This document shows positions 38,902 through 48,775 of a stretch of DNA of 64,000 nucleotides, in pieces. The DNA lies in the NCBI RefSeq assembly GCF_003286915.1, contig NZ_QMFY01000021.1, positions 17,775 to 81,774 on the forward strand, in the 5' to 3' direction. Each line of letters opens with the position of its first letter. The stretch's first letter is position 1. This DNA is from Pseudochryseolinea flava. GTDB lineage: Bacteria > Bacteroidota > Bacteroidia > Cytophagales > Cyclobacteriaceae. The notes beneath the pieces were generated by a model. The model was not told the origin of the DNA. It saw only the letters and a program-made list of their open reading frames with translations, and did not search any database. The position numbers and the translations under genes were made by a program.

Positions 38902-40200
38902 ATGTTGAATCTTTCATCACGCCGTATAAACGAGATCATCAAAGAAGGCAACTTGTATTCGCTTCGCGCGCTCAAAACACCCGCGCCAGGCATCCTTCTC
39001 GCTAGGTTATTGATGGCACTCGGTGTCATACTATTTATATTCCTGTTTTTACCTTGGCAACAAAACATCCGTGGAACGGGTAGCGTAACGACCTTAAGCC
39101 CAGCGCACCGACCACAAACTGTTCAAGCGGTTATCGCCGGGCAAATTCAGCAATGGCATGTACGCGAAGGAGATTTTGTCGACAAGGGCGACACGATCGT
39201 AACGATACGAGAAGTAAAAGAAAAATACTTCGACCCTGACCTGTTACTGCGTTTGCAAGAACAGCTTACCGCGAAAAAGAATAGCCTTTCTTCTAAAAAT
39301 GAAAAAGCACAGGCACTAAAACGTCAGATCGCCGCACTGAAGGATGGCATGCAAAGAAAAATCGAGCAGTCTATTGCCAAAGTAGAAGCGGAGAAAGTAA
39401 AATTTCAAAATGCAGAAAATCAATTTCAACGGAATAAGAAACTTTTTGAAGCCGGTAACATTCCGCTCACAAAATTTCAGGACATTGAATACAAATACCA
39501 AGGCAGTTCCGCCGACTATCAAAATGCTCAACTTGAGGTAAAGAGACTAAAGGCGGAGTTTGATGAAAAGATCAGTAAATCCGAATCAGACTTACGCACA
39601 ACGGAAGCTGAGATGTTTGAATCACAAAGTGAAATCGCAAAACTTTCAAATGAATATACCAACACAGAAATCAGGAGTGGTCAATACAAAATTTTAGCGC
39701 CGCAGGCGGGCATAATGGTTCGAGCTATACGCGCGGGAATTGGCGAAACAATTAAAGAAGGTGATCCGGTTTGCACCGTCATGCCTCAAGCCGAAGACCT
39801 TGCTGTTGAGATGTACGTGAAAGCAATGGATGTTCCCTTGATCAGCAAAGGACGAAAAGTCAGAATCGAATTTGATGGTTGGCCTGCATTGCAATTTTCG
39901 GGATGGCCGAGTGTATCTGTCGGTACTTTCGGCGGTACGGTCGAAGTCATTGACTTTGTAAGTTCGCAGCCAGGAGAATTCCGAATCCTCATTACACCAG
40001 ACGACACGGAAGAATCATGGCCCAAACAATTGCGTGTCGGATCGGGCACGAAGAGCTGGGTCATGCTCGACGATGTTCCTGTATGGTATGAATTGTGGCG
40101 ACAGCTTAATGGCTTCCCACCAAGTTTGTACAAGGCGCCATCGCCCGCAACGGGTGCAGAAAACAAATCGGACAAAGCATCGTCAGATAAAAAAAAGTAA
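38902..40200 (+). CDS. HlyD family membrane-fusion (adaptor) protein
   Basis: Periplasmic adaptor of 432 residues that joins the ABC exporter to the TolC-like channel. One N-terminal membrane helix is at about 32-52. The lipoyl-like half motif HRPQTVQAVIAGQIQQWHVREGDFVDKGD follows, then a long coiled coil (about 115-265) and the second lipoyl half with LAPQAGIMVRAIRAGIGETIKEGDPV. The C-terminal beta-barrel contains MYVKAMDVPLISKGRKVRIEFDGWPA. It sits 10 bp after the ABC gene and 4 bp before the TolC-type gene. The cargo is unknown. Confidence 0.9.
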   Translation: MLNLSSRRINEIIKEGNLYSLRALKTPAPGILLARLLMALGVILFIFLFLPWQQNIRGTGSVTTLSPAHRPQTVQAVIAGQIQQWHVREGDFVDKGDTIVTIREVKEKYFDPDLLLRLQEQLTAKKNSLSSKNEKAQALKRQIAALKDGMQRKIEQSIAKVEAEKVKFQNAENQFQRNKKLFEAGNIPLTKFQDIEYKYQGSSADYQNAQLEVKRLKAEFDEKISKSESDLRTTEAEMFESQSEIAKLSNEYTNTEIRSGQYKILAPQAGIMVRAIRAGIGETIKEGDPVCTVMPQAEDLAVEMYVKAMDVPLISKGRKVRIEFDGWPALQFSGWPSVSVGTFGGTVEVIDFVSSQPGEFRILITPDDTEESWPKQLRVGSGTKSWVMLDDVPVWYELWRQLNGFPPSLYKAPSPATGAENKSDKASSDKKK

Positions 40201-40204
40201 TGGT

Positions 40205-41662
40205 ATGAGAAGAATCGTGATCACCTTTATCTTGCTGCATTCATTATCGGTGCTACACGCGCAAATAATGCGTGACTCAGTTTTTGTGTTACCCGATTCG
40301 GTGAAGCCTTTTACGATTCAAAACTTTTTCGAGTTGATCATTCAACATCATCCCGTTGTAAAACAGACGTTGTTGTTGTCCGAAACAGCGAAGCAAGAGA
40401 TTCGGCTTGCGCGTGGAAGCTTTGATCCAAAAATAGAAACACAGTTTTTACTCAAACATTATAATGACACTGAATATTACCGACTATTCGATGCCGCATT
40501 AAAAGTTCCAACACGGTCGCCAATTACAACGACTATCGGCGTCGAGCGTAACACCGGTGAGAATTTGAATCCAGAGCACTACATTTCTAACGAATATAAT
40601 TACAGACAACTTTATGTAGGGATTGCTGTTCCATTGGGAAAAGGATTGCTCACAGATGAACGCAGAACGACGTTAAAGCAAGCGCAACTTTTTGGCGATA
40701 TGATGGAAGCTGAACAAATCAAGCTAACCAATAAACTTCTTCTAGAAGCTGCTAAAGACTATTGGGAATGGTATTACAGCTTTTATAACTATCGCCTCGC
40801 GCACAGTACCGTGACCGTTGCGGAAGAAATCTTTCGTCGCACTAAATTAAATTTTCAAGGTGGAGAAGTCTCTGCCATCGATACAGTACAAGCACGGATC
40901 ACACTATTAGAACGACTTGTCAACCAGCAAGAGTCGCTCAATTCGCTCAAGAACCAGACGTTAAAAATATCGACCTATCTCTGGGATAGTCTTCAGAACC
41001 CAGTTGAACTGCCACCCACATATGCACCTGCAGGTGAAAGTGACATGCTTCTTTTAACATCTACCGACGTCAAGGCGTTGGTTGATATGGCAAAAGCAAA
41101 TCATCCTGAACTCCGAAAGTTGAACGTTAAGCTACAACAACTCGAACTTGATAGAAAGTTATTTCGAGAGTACATGAAGCCGCAAGTTGACCTCTCCTAC
41201 TATAAGCTCAATCAACCATTTTCTCCGGAAGGGATCAACAGTAACTTCACATGGAATGACAATTACAAATTTGGTCTCGACTTCTCGTTCCCTATCTTCT
41301 TGCGAAAGGAACGTGCGAAACTCGAACAAACAAAGCTGAAACTGACCAACACGAAATATGATCGTGACCTAGCCTATCGCCAGATTTTGAATGACATCAA
41401 TACAGCCTACAACGAGCTAGTAAATAACGGACTTGTCTTACAACAGCAGCGCGCTGCCGTGTCATTATACTACACATTGATTAACGCAGAAATGACCAAC
41501 CTTGAGAATGGCGAGAGCGACTTATTTAAGATTAACATTCAGCAAGAGAAACTATTCAACGCACAATCCAAACTCATCAAAGGGCTAGCGGCGTATGAAA
41601 AGCAAAAAGCGATATTATATTGGTCAGCCGGAACTTCTCCGTTGAGCGCCATCGGAAGATAA
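40205..41662 (+). CDS. TolC family outer-membrane efflux protein
   Basis: Outer-membrane channel of about 485 residues that completes the export system. I use the ATG giving MRRIVITFILLHS, which provides a signal peptide ending LHAQ; the longer upstream frame overlaps HlyD coding sequence. TolC-type helices and repeats are seen in FFELIIQHHPVVKQTLLLSE, FPIFLRKERAKLEQTKLKL and ENGESDLFKINIQQEKL. It is 4 bp downstream of the HlyD gene, giving the order regulator, ABC, adaptor, channel. Confidence 0.9.
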   Translation: MRRIVITFILLHSLSVLHAQIMRDSVFVLPDSVKPFTIQNFFELIIQHHPVVKQTLLLSETAKQEIRLARGSFDPKIETQFLLKHYNDTEYYRLFDAALKVPTRSPITTTIGVERNTGENLNPEHYISNEYNYRQLYVGIAVPLGKGLLTDERRTTLKQAQLFGDMMEAEQIKLTNKLLLEAAKDYWEWYYSFYNYRLAHSTVTVAEEIFRRTKLNFQGGEVSAIDTVQARITLLERLVNQQESLNSLKNQTLKISTYLWDSLQNPVELPPTYAPAGESDMLLLTSTDVKALVDMAKANHPELRKLNVKLQQLELDRKLFREYMKPQVDLSYYKLNQPFSPEGINSNFTWNDNYKFGLDFSFPIFLRKERAKLEQTKLKLTNTKYDRDLAYRQILNDINTAYNELVNNGLVLQQQRAAVSLYYTLINAEMTNLENGESDLFKINIQQEKLFNAQSKLIKGLAAYEKQKAILYWSAGTSPLSAIGR

Positions 41663-41742
41663 TACATCATCTTTCAAACATTCATATGTTCGGCGATTAC
41701 AAGTCTAATCATTAGATTTAGGGGATATAGCATCACCAGTTA

Positions 41743-42555
41743 ATGGAAAGATATCCCGACATAGGAAAATTATTTACCCCGCTTCAACCATCGACTGAGC
41801 GTACTGTCAATGGGATTGTATATTCACAAGTGAGGTCAGCGCCGCCGTTACAAAAGTACATTTACAGTTATTGGGAATTTTACACTGATCAGCCATTACG
41901 CCAGCCCTATAGTCATCGAATCGTCGCCGACGGATGCATCGCATTAATCGTCGACATCCTGAATCCTGAAAATAATTTCATCCGCGGATTTATAACGAGT
42001 TACACGGAGTACCAATTCGACGGAAGTTTTCATTACGCCGGCGTATGTTTTTATCCGAGCGCATTCCCTGTACTCTTTGGGCTACCTGCCAGTGAACTCA
42101 CCAATGTATTTGAACAGCTGAATAGTTTTCTGCCTCATGTAGCCAGAACCTTTACACAGCTATTTGACACCAAGACGAACATCTCGCGTACAAAGCAAAC
42201 GTTTGATGACTATTTCATTCGTAAAATGATCCGCGGAAACCTCGCTTATGACGCTCGCTTTTTCAACGCCGTCGACATAATTCTTAAATCAGGTGGGGCG
42301 CTAAACGTACAAACCGATTTGAAGACCGGCGTTAGCCCCCGCCACTTGAGACGACTATTCGATTTCTACGTCGGAGAAAGTCCCAAGATGTTCTGTACCG
42401 TTGTTCGTTTCCAGAATATCATTAACCAAAGACCAACGGCCATCTGTATTCGTGAAAAGAAAATTTTTTATGAAGCGGGCTACTATGATCAAGCGCATTT
42501 TATCAAAGAATTTAAACGTCTCTATGGATTAACGCCCTCGTTTGCGTTACAGTAA
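41743..42555 (+). CDS. AraC-like transcriptional regulator
   Basis: A 270-residue regulator. The N-terminal part (about 25-150), with PPLQKYIYSYWEFY and HRIVADGCIALIVDI, resembles the DUF6597-like ligand domain found in many Bacteroidota AraC proteins. The C-terminal 90 residues hold an AraC-type double helix-turn-helix with TGVSPRHLRRLFDFYVGESPK and YEAGYYDQAHFIKEFKRLYG. It is transcribed alone; its targets could include the DUF4932 gene that follows on the same strand. Confidence 0.88.
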   Translation: MERYPDIGKLFTPLQPSTERTVNGIVYSQVRSAPPLQKYIYSYWEFYTDQPLRQPYSHRIVADGCIALIVDILNPENNFIRGFITSYTEYQFDGSFHYAGVCFYPSAFPVLFGLPASELTNVFEQLNSFLPHVARTFTQLFDTKTNISRTKQTFDDYFIRKMIRGNLAYDARFFNAVDIILKSGGALNVQTDLKTGVSPRHLRRLFDFYVGESPKMFCTVVRFQNIINQRPTAICIREKKIFYEAGYYDQAHFIKEFKRLYGLTPSFALQ

Positions 42556-42689
42556 ACGCGTTTCTGCATCTGCGCAACTTTTACTTTGTCCGTTTTTTAC
42601 AACGAACTTCATGTGTACTATTTCATCTTTGCAGCGGAGCTCAGTCTCCTATCAATAAGTCCAATTTCCCAATAAATTTGTATCAACGC

Positions 42690-43772
42690 ATGCGATTTGC
42701 AAGTTTTCTGTTATTTCTCCTTAGCTCAATAAATGTTTTTTCTCAGAAACAATCTACCGTAACGGTTACGGTGAATCGAGAAACGCAGCTGTTCGCTATT
42801 GTGACTTACCTTTCAGGGAATATTCAATTTGTTATTCCATCTGATTATGAGTCGGCCGTGAAGAAAGAATTTAAATCCTTTAAAAAACATCCGGCGGTCT
42901 CCGAAATAAAGAACCTATACAAAGGAAAAGATTTTTACATCGAAGCCGTGCATCCCATGTTAGGCTTTAGATGTTCATCGCTTCCTGAATTAAAAATCAT
43001 ATACACTCCCGATCACGTTGACCTAGCTGCCCTGGAAAAATACTTGCAATACCTGCGCAACTTCGCAGATGAGATTGCGTATCAAGACTTTTACGACGCA
43101 CATAGACCCGCCATGGAAGCATGGGAAAAACCAGTACTTGACACCATTGTTAAGTATGAGATGGCCGACAAGCTTGGCAACCTTTTTCGCCAGCACAAAA
43201 CCTTCACGGTGCACCTCAATCCGTTCAACAGTTGGGGAGGTCAAGCGTTTGTTCCGAACGAACATTACGCAGATACAAACGCATCCTTCATCTTGGGATA
43301 CAACAGTTACACGGCATCTTCGGGCAAAGACAAACCACCATTTTTCAACAGCCGCGCAATGCTTGTAGAACTGTTATGGCACGAAGGTGCCCATACCTAT
43401 ATCAATGCGCGCATCAAAAAAAATTTAAAGCTGTTTGATGAAAGTCAATCCCTCCTCAACGAACAGCGCCAGACAACGCTTCAAAAGGCTGGCAAATTCA
43501 AATGGGAATGGGAATACTTTCTCGACGAGCAAATCACCCGCGCTACGGTTGCTTACCTATTACTCATTAATATGGGCGAAGTTGACTGGTTAAAAGAATG
43601 CGCACGTCAGGAGCAAATGGGCTTCACGTTTACCAAAGAAATTTCGTTGCTATTAAAAACATATGACAACGACAAGGCGAAGTATCCAGACTTCACAGAT
43701 TTCCTACCTACGATAGCAGACTTCTTAAAAGTAAAAGCCAAAAATTCATATGGCCAATCGTCGCAAAAATAA
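42690..43772 (+). CDS. DUF4932 family putative secreted metallopeptidase
   Basis: Exported protein of about 360 residues. The start is the ATG giving MRFASFLLFLLSS, with a signal peptide ending NVFSQ; the TTG four codons upstream is part of TAAATTTG, a good match to the Bacteroidota -7 promoter element. The region VNRETQLFAIVTYLSG and the zinc-type motif HEGAH (231-235) in LLWHEGAHTYINARI match the DUF4932 family. Glu and His after the motif could complete a metal site, but the third ligand is not certain. The substrate is unknown. Confidence 0.78.
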   Translation: MRFASFLLFLLSSINVFSQKQSTVTVTVNRETQLFAIVTYLSGNIQFVIPSDYESAVKKEFKSFKKHPAVSEIKNLYKGKDFYIEAVHPMLGFRCSSLPELKIIYTPDHVDLAALEKYLQYLRNFADEIAYQDFYDAHRPAMEAWEKPVLDTIVKYEMADKLGNLFRQHKTFTVHLNPFNSWGGQAFVPNEHYADTNASFILGYNSYTASSGKDKPPFFNSRAMLVELLWHEGAHTYINARIKKNLKLFDESQSLLNEQRQTTLQKAGKFKWEWEYFLDEQITRATVAYLLLINMGEVDWLKECARQEQMGFTFTKEISLLLKTYDNDKAKYPDFTDFLPTIADFLKVKAKNSYGQSSQK

Positions 43773-43821
43773 CTAGACTACGAAAGCATCTTTCATATCC
43801 CACAAATACTTACGTCGTATT

Positions 43822-44682
43822 ATGAGCAGACATATCATTGCAATCATCGCTTTTCTTTTCACAACATCACAACAAGTAAACGCTCAAACACCTGCAACCG
43901 TTGCCGTGACGGGGAAAGGTAAACCTGTTCTATTTCTTCCGCATATCGGTTGTTCACCTGATATGTGGAATGAAGTCGTATCCGAGATATCAAAGACCCA
44001 TGAATGCCATGTCTTTTCTTTCGCTGGGTTTGCCAAAGCGCAACCACTAAAAGAAAACTACACCGCTCAATATCTCACTTACATCGCACAATATATTACT
44101 GACAAAAAATTGAAGGATGTTACACTTGTCGGCATGAACTATGGTGGTTTTATATCACTTCAATTGGGCACAACACTGCACGTAAAAAAAATCGTGGTAA
44201 TCGACACATATCCGTTTCTATCGCAAGTCCTCAATCCTGACGTTACTTTGACAGAAGCAGCAGCATACGCTTCCCAAGCAAAATCGAGTTACCTCGCTCC
44301 CACGGATTCTGCTTTCCACGCCGTCATGTATCAAACCGGAAAAGCCATGATTACAAACGATTCTGTAAATGCTAAACGCTATGCAGAATGGAATGTACAA
44401 TCAGACAGAAAAACGATCGCGGAAGTACTCGCAGATCAAATGAAAACTGATTTGCGCCCCGCGCTTGCCAATATAAAAATTCCGGTGTTAATCATCGGCA
44501 CTTGGTATTTTGGAAAAACATACAAAAAACTTCCCATTGAAGAAGGTTACCGTATGCATGAAACTTTTTACAAGACTTTGACTAACCGTACCATCAAACT
44601 CACGGAAACGGCAAAAGACTTTATGCAATGGGATGAACCGCAATGGTTTCTGAACGAAGTAAAACACTTTTTGGCTAAGTAA
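43822..44682 (+). CDS. Exported alpha/beta-hydrolase-fold protein lacking the nucleophile
   Basis: A 286-residue exported protein (signal peptide about 1-21, QQVNAQ) with the alpha/beta-hydrolase layout: GKPVLFLPHIGCSPDMWNEV for the oxyanion region, then the nucleophile elbow. The usual GxSxG reads GMNYG, so the serine is Asn106. The acid and histidine positions also look changed, with LIIGTWYFGK in place of a Gly-x-Asp turn and KDFMQWDEPQ where GHFPxxE is expected. The fold is intact but classic hydrolysis seems unlikely. It may bind a ligand or be a pseudoenzyme. It sits alone, 49 bp after the DUF4932 gene. Confidence 0.75.
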   Translation: MSRHIIAIIAFLFTTSQQVNAQTPATVAVTGKGKPVLFLPHIGCSPDMWNEVVSEISKTHECHVFSFAGFAKAQPLKENYTAQYLTYIAQYITDKKLKDVTLVGMNYGGFISLQLGTTLHVKKIVVIDTYPFLSQVLNPDVTLTEAAAYASQAKSSYLAPTDSAFHAVMYQTGKAMITNDSVNAKRYAEWNVQSDRKTIAEVLADQMKTDLRPALANIKIPVLIIGTWYFGKTYKKLPIEEGYRMHETFYKTLTNRTIKLTETAKDFMQWDEPQWFLNEVKHFLAK

Positions 44683-44717
44683 ACAATTCGTGACAATAAC
44701 GGAACGCTCGTCAACCG

Positions 44718-46580
44718 TTAATACACAATCAACTTGTACACACTGGTTGAATTTGCTCGAAGTAAGCGTAGGACATATACGCCAGGGTTTAATGTAAAGC
44801 TTGATTCGGCATTCGTAATCACTTTCCGCATCACGGGCTTTCCTTCGATCGTCAGCACTTCATAGGAAGACCCGTGAAGCAGACCTGATGTTTTTAAATA
44901 CACTGTGCCATTGGAAGGAATCGGATAAAGCTGAAATTGATTGTCCTCCTCAATGTTGGTTATCGTGGGCGCGGCGATAGTTATTGACTTCAGATCGGAT
45001 ATATCACAACGATTGATTGATCGAACGGAGATTATTGCATCCCCTGTAAAATCATCATCCCACATGAGGCTGGCATTGTTTGACCCGCCGGCGGTCACTA
45101 CACCCGCTCTCATCGGTTCAACTTTCCATACATACTGGGAAGCACCAAACTGCTCATCGATCGACAATGTGGTAACCCGTGCGTTATTTTCCGTATCGTG
45201 CGACACCTGAATCTCACCAACAACGTCACTCAAATTCTCACAAGGCGTGTCTACTTGAAACACAGTAATGTAACTATGCATGTCGCGCGTCCACGCAATG
45301 TAGCCGTCGTGAATGACAGGAAGCATATCATCGCCTTCATCCATCGAAAGTTGTATCGTGGAAGTGCCGTTGAATAAATATACCTCTCTGTTGTAGGTAT
45401 CATTAGCATAAGCATCAAAGACTACTATATTTCCTGAAATGCGTGCATTTCCAGAATTGTAAGCAGTGTAGGCAGATATATTTTCAGGTTCACCGCCAAA
45501 GGTGTAGTAATAAACTTGCCCTGTTGATCCACCTGAGGTAAATGATTGCCACGTGAGGTTGCTCCCAGAAAGTCGGATATCGTAATCATTAACGTCGTTG
45601 TTCGTGATTTGCTTGACCTCCCCGTCCTTGTAGACAAAAATTTCGTTATCGTGACCGTCGTAACCTACCCAAGCGATTAATTCATCGGAAATTCTTCCAC
45701 CGCCATCGTCATACGCGTTGTCTGTAAGCTGCGTCGTCGAACCTTCTTCATAGAGAAAAATTTCGTAATCAGCGCCTACTAATTTTTGCCAGAGAACTCT
45801 TCCCTGGCAGATCTCCGGGCCAGCATCGTCCGCTGCATCATTGGTAATCTGCGTTGTTTCATTTCCATCGAAAGAAAAGACATCATAATTCTTACCACTT
45901 GATCCCCATACGATCACGCCATCAGATATCTTTGGATGAAACTCAAATCCGGGTGTCTGCGTCACACGTTTTTCAACATTGTCTCTGTAGTAATAGATCT
46001 CGGTGTTGCTTGTTGAAAAATTCCTCACCCAACTCATCACGCCATTTTCGAGCGTCGGCAATACATCATGTACACGATTTTTCGTGACCTGATACGTTTC
46101 ATTTCCATCGTAATAATAAACCTCGTAGTCGTTCGCAAGCGCCATCGAATCTTTATGAGAAGGCTGCCCTGCCCATGCCAACTGATTCCTCCATATCGTG
46201 AGATCGCTCGCCGCATAAGCGTCAACGGTTTTCTTGCCAGCAAGATTACAAACCGTAAACGCTACTGTGTCTGAATATTGACCGTTTACCCTCAGCCGAA
46301 GTTGGTAGGCACCACCAGCAATTAACTTCGGCAATGAAACTTTAAGTGGAGAGCCAGTGCCCGTACCCAATACAACAGGTGTCATTGGAAAATCTGGAAA
46401 GTTAACGATTGAAATCTCAGCCGTATAAGAATCTTCACGTGACTGTTGGTCCGTAAAAAAAACAAGAAAATTTGAGTTTCCGCAGATATCATTAGCCGAT
46501 AGACTGTCAACCGAAAAAGATTGTGCGAAAGCCGTTGAGTAGTGCATGACCGCGGCAGCGAGTAATAATAGATAACGCAT
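44718..46580 (-). CDS. Secreted TolB-like beta-propeller with T9SS type A sorting domain
   Basis: A 620-residue protein exported by Sec (signal peptide about 1-19, STAFAQ) and then by type IX secretion. The centre (about 130-440) holds seven or so blade-like repeats of the form TQxTxxxxDDxxPxIxxxxVxW (for example TNDAADDAGPEICQGRVLW), typical of TolB-like propellers. A later beta-sandwich region (about 455-540) precedes the C-terminal type A CTD (about 545-620) with FQLYPIPSNGTVYLKTSG and PGVYVLRLLRAN. It probably acts at the cell surface; no catalytic motif was seen. It converges on the hydrolase-fold gene. Confidence 0.85.
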   Translation of the reverse strand: MRYLLLLAAAVMHYSTAFAQSFSVDSLSANDICGNSNFLVFFTDQQSREDSYTAEISIVNFPDFPMTPVVLGTGTGSPLKVSLPKLIAGGAYQLRLRVNGQYSDTVAFTVCNLAGKKTVDAYAASDLTIWRNQLAWAGQPSHKDSMALANDYEVYYYDGNETYQVTKNRVHDVLPTLENGVMSWVRNFSTSNTEIYYYRDNVEKRVTQTPGFEFHPKISDGVIVWGSSGKNYDVFSFDGNETTQITNDAADDAGPEICQGRVLWQKLVGADYEIFLYEEGSTTQLTDNAYDDGGGRISDELIAWVGYDGHDNEIFVYKDGEVKQITNNDVNDYDIRLSGSNLTWQSFTSGGSTGQVYYYTFGGEPENISAYTAYNSGNARISGNIVVFDAYANDTYNREVYLFNGTSTIQLSMDEGDDMLPVIHDGYIAWTRDMHSYITVFQVDTPCENLSDVVGEIQVSHDTENNARVTTLSIDEQFGASQYVWKVEPMRAGVVTAGGSNNASLMWDDDFTGDAIISVRSINRCDISDLKSITIAAPTITNIEEDNQFQLYPIPSNGTVYLKTSGLLHGSSYEVLTIEGKPVMRKVITNAESSFTLNPGVYVLRLLRANSTSVYKLIVY

Positions 46581-46742
46581 TGAGGTTCATTTAAAAACCG
46601 AAAGTACTAAAAGAAGCTTACTTTATAAGTACACAAATAGATTTTTTCAACACGTCGGACTAACAACTTCGGGCACACTTGACAACGACCACCGTAAAAA
46701 ACAATGTGTATCTTGACAACTAAACGAAAACCGCGCGCTGAT

Positions 46743-47603
46743 ATGAATACTCTACTGACGTTGTTCTTTGTAGTCATGTTTGAGATTACTACGCTCATGG
46801 CGACAGCCCAAACACACACGCTTGGCCTGATTGCCCAACCTCAATACGATAGCTTATTGTATGCCTCTGGATTTCGACTCACAGGCAGAACCGTAGAAAG
46901 TCTGCTTGGTCCGAAAGTGAGCAACGCTGAATTTCAAGCGCATGTAAAATCACTTCATCAACTTAAATGCAACGTGTACGTTTGCAATGTTCTGTTTCCA
47001 GGCAGCATAAAGATCGCTGGGCCCGATGTCGATCAACACGAAGTATTAAGCTACCTCGAAGCGGTTCTCGTCCGTGCGCAACATGCTGGCATCAAAAACC
47101 TGACACTGGGAAGCGGTGGCGCAAGACGACTGCCGCCAGGTTATGACGCAACAATAGCCAAGACTCGGTTTATCGAACTCTCAAAGCAGATGGCGGCACT
47201 TGCAAAAAAATACGCGGTCACCATTATTCTTGAAAACTTAAATAGCACGGAAACGAATTTTATTAACACGCTTCGTGACGCTACTGATATTGTTAAGCGT
47301 GTCGATCATCCAAACTTCCGACTCAACGCGGATATTTATCACATGCTAAAAGAACGTGAGCTGCCGGAAGCAATTGAGAACGCAAAGGGCCTCATTGTGT
47401 ATTGCGAAATTGCAGAATCCCAAAAACGTTCGTTGCCTGGTGTTCACGGCGAAGACTTTCGTCCTTATTTTGCAGCATTAAAAAACATCGGCTACGAAGG
47501 ACCAATCATGATTGAAGGAAACGTGGATAATTTAACGAAAGATGCGCCAATTGCCTTTCGCTATTTGCAATCACAGCTGCGTGAAGTGTGGGAGAAAAAG
47601 TAG
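46743..47603 (+). CDS. Exported sugar phosphate isomerase/epimerase-like TIM barrel
   Basis: About 286 residues from the ATG giving MNTLLTLFF, which provides a signal peptide ending ATAQ; a longer start has a charged, unlikely N-terminus. The xylose-isomerase-like TIM barrel is shown by LTLGSGGARRLPPGYD, AVTIILENLNSTETNF (metal-binding Glu), FRLNADIYHMLKER, HGEDFRPYFAALKNIGYEG and MIEGNVD (last metal Glu). Periplasmic members of this family often act on keto- or oxidised sugars beside Gfo/Idh/MocA enzymes, and one is encoded convergently next door. The exact reaction is unknown. Confidence 0.82.
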   Translation: MNTLLTLFFVVMFEITTLMATAQTHTLGLIAQPQYDSLLYASGFRLTGRTVESLLGPKVSNAEFQAHVKSLHQLKCNVYVCNVLFPGSIKIAGPDVDQHEVLSYLEAVLVRAQHAGIKNLTLGSGGARRLPPGYDATIAKTRFIELSKQMAALAKKYAVTIILENLNSTETNFINTLRDATDIVKRVDHPNFRLNADIYHMLKERELPEAIENAKGLIVYCEIAESQKRSLPGVHGEDFRPYFAALKNIGYEGPIMIEGNVDNLTKDAPIAFRYLQSQLREVWEKK

Positions 47604-47656
47604 ATCTCAAAAAATCAACGACGGTCACGAAGTAAATTTGGTGAACGAACCACGCA

Positions 47657-48775
47657 CTACAATTTCAAATCTACTTTCTTACCGGTCTTCACCGCTTCGA
47701 ATATCGCATCAACGATCTTCATGTCCTTTACCCCCTCTTCCCCATCGACGGGAACCAACGGCTTTTTACCTTTTAAAATGATTGCCGACATCTCGTCCAT
47801 CTGTAAAGTTTGATGCGTCACATGAGGCTGCGTCAACTCACCGAGGTGCGTGTGCCCCTTGATTGGACCATAACCTGTTGCCGGCAAAAGCTCAGCAAAT
47901 CCTTTTTCACCATTGAGAAAGAACCGGTCTAGGTTATTCATCGCATACGTCGACAGACACGATGCTAAAGCGCCATTGGCAAAACCAAGTTGAAAGGTGA
48001 TCGTCTCGTCCACACCTTCCTTGAATTTAATTGGATCTGTTTTTACTTCTTGCGCTGTGACCCACACCGGGTCTTCACCCACCATATATCGTGCACCATT
48101 GATTGAATAAATTCCGATATCCATCATGGCGCCGCCACCGGCAAGTTGTTTATTTAATCGCCATTCCCCGGGATCGCCAATCTTAAATCCACTCAGTCCT
48201 TGAAAGAAAAGTATTTTACCAAAATCGCCGGCATTGCGCATCCGAACAATCTCCAAAGTCTTCGGCTCAAAATGCATGCGATATCCTATCAACAGTTTTA
48301 CATTTGCTTTTTTACACGCATCAACCATCTGCTGTGCTTCGACAGCATTAACTGCCATCGGCTTTTCACAAATAACATGCTTTCCCGCTTTTGCAACGCG
48401 AATGGATTGATCTTTGTGAAGCGCATTCGGCGTGATTACATACACGGCGTCAATATCTTGATTATCCTTGATGCGATCAAAGTTTTCGTAATTGTAGCAG
48501 TTCTTCTCTGGGATATTATACTTCGCTTGCCATTCCTTCACCTTACTTGGCGTTCCGCTGATAACACCAACAAGTTTTGCTGCACGACACGATAGCAACG
48601 CTTCGGCTACACGCGATCCATAGCTCCCCAATCCCATAATGGCTACGCGCAACATTGGGCCATCATAGACCGAGTTAACGGCCTGCGGATAAGCTGCAGC
48701 TTTCATCATCGACACCGCGGGAACTACTAAAGCAGAAGCTGCCATTTTTTGTAAGAACGCACGTCTTGAACTCAT
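47657..48775 (-). CDS. Tat-exported Gfo/Idh/MocA family oxidoreductase
   Basis: A 372-residue NAD(P)-dependent sugar oxidoreductase. The N-terminus carries a twin-arginine signal (SSRRAFLQKMAASALVV), so it is probably exported folded with cofactor. The Rossmann motif is IMGLGSYGSRVAEAL (about 49-63). The family CEKPMAVNA motif, with the conserved Lys of the EKP triad, and a C-terminal domain with GGGAMMDIGIYSINGARYM follow. Periplasmic members can work as glucose-fructose or glycoside-3-type oxidoreductases. It converges on the sugar-isomerase-like gene, which suggests a shared sugar-modifying role. Confidence 0.9.
   Translation of the reverse strand: MSSRRAFLQKMAASALVVPAVSMMKAAAYPQAVNSVYDGPMLRVAIMGLGSYGSRVAEALLSCRAAKLVGVISGTPSKVKEWQAKYNIPEKNCYNYENFDRIKDNQDIDAVYVITPNALHKDQSIRVAKAGKHVICEKPMAVNAVEAQQMVDACKKANVKLLIGYRMHFEPKTLEIVRMRNAGDFGKILFFQGLSGFKIGDPGEWRLNKQLAGGGAMMDIGIYSINGARYMVGEDPVWVTAQEVKTDPIKFKEGVDETITFQLGFANGALASCLSTYAMNNLDRFFLNGEKGFAELLPATGYGPIKGHTHLGELTQPHVTHQTLQMDEMSAIILKGKKPLVPVDGEEGVKDMKIVDAIFEAVKTGKKVDLKL

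Noticed and set aside
40034..40204. 57-codon N-terminal extension of the TolC-type gene
   Set aside because: It overlaps HlyD coding sequence and lacks a signal peptide; the ATG at 40205 gives a normal one.
42628..42680. Full Bacteroidota promoter before the DUF4932 gene
   Set aside because: TAAATTTG matches the -7 element, but no TTTG lies at the right distance upstream and the start codon is only 10 bases away, so I did not list it as a feature.
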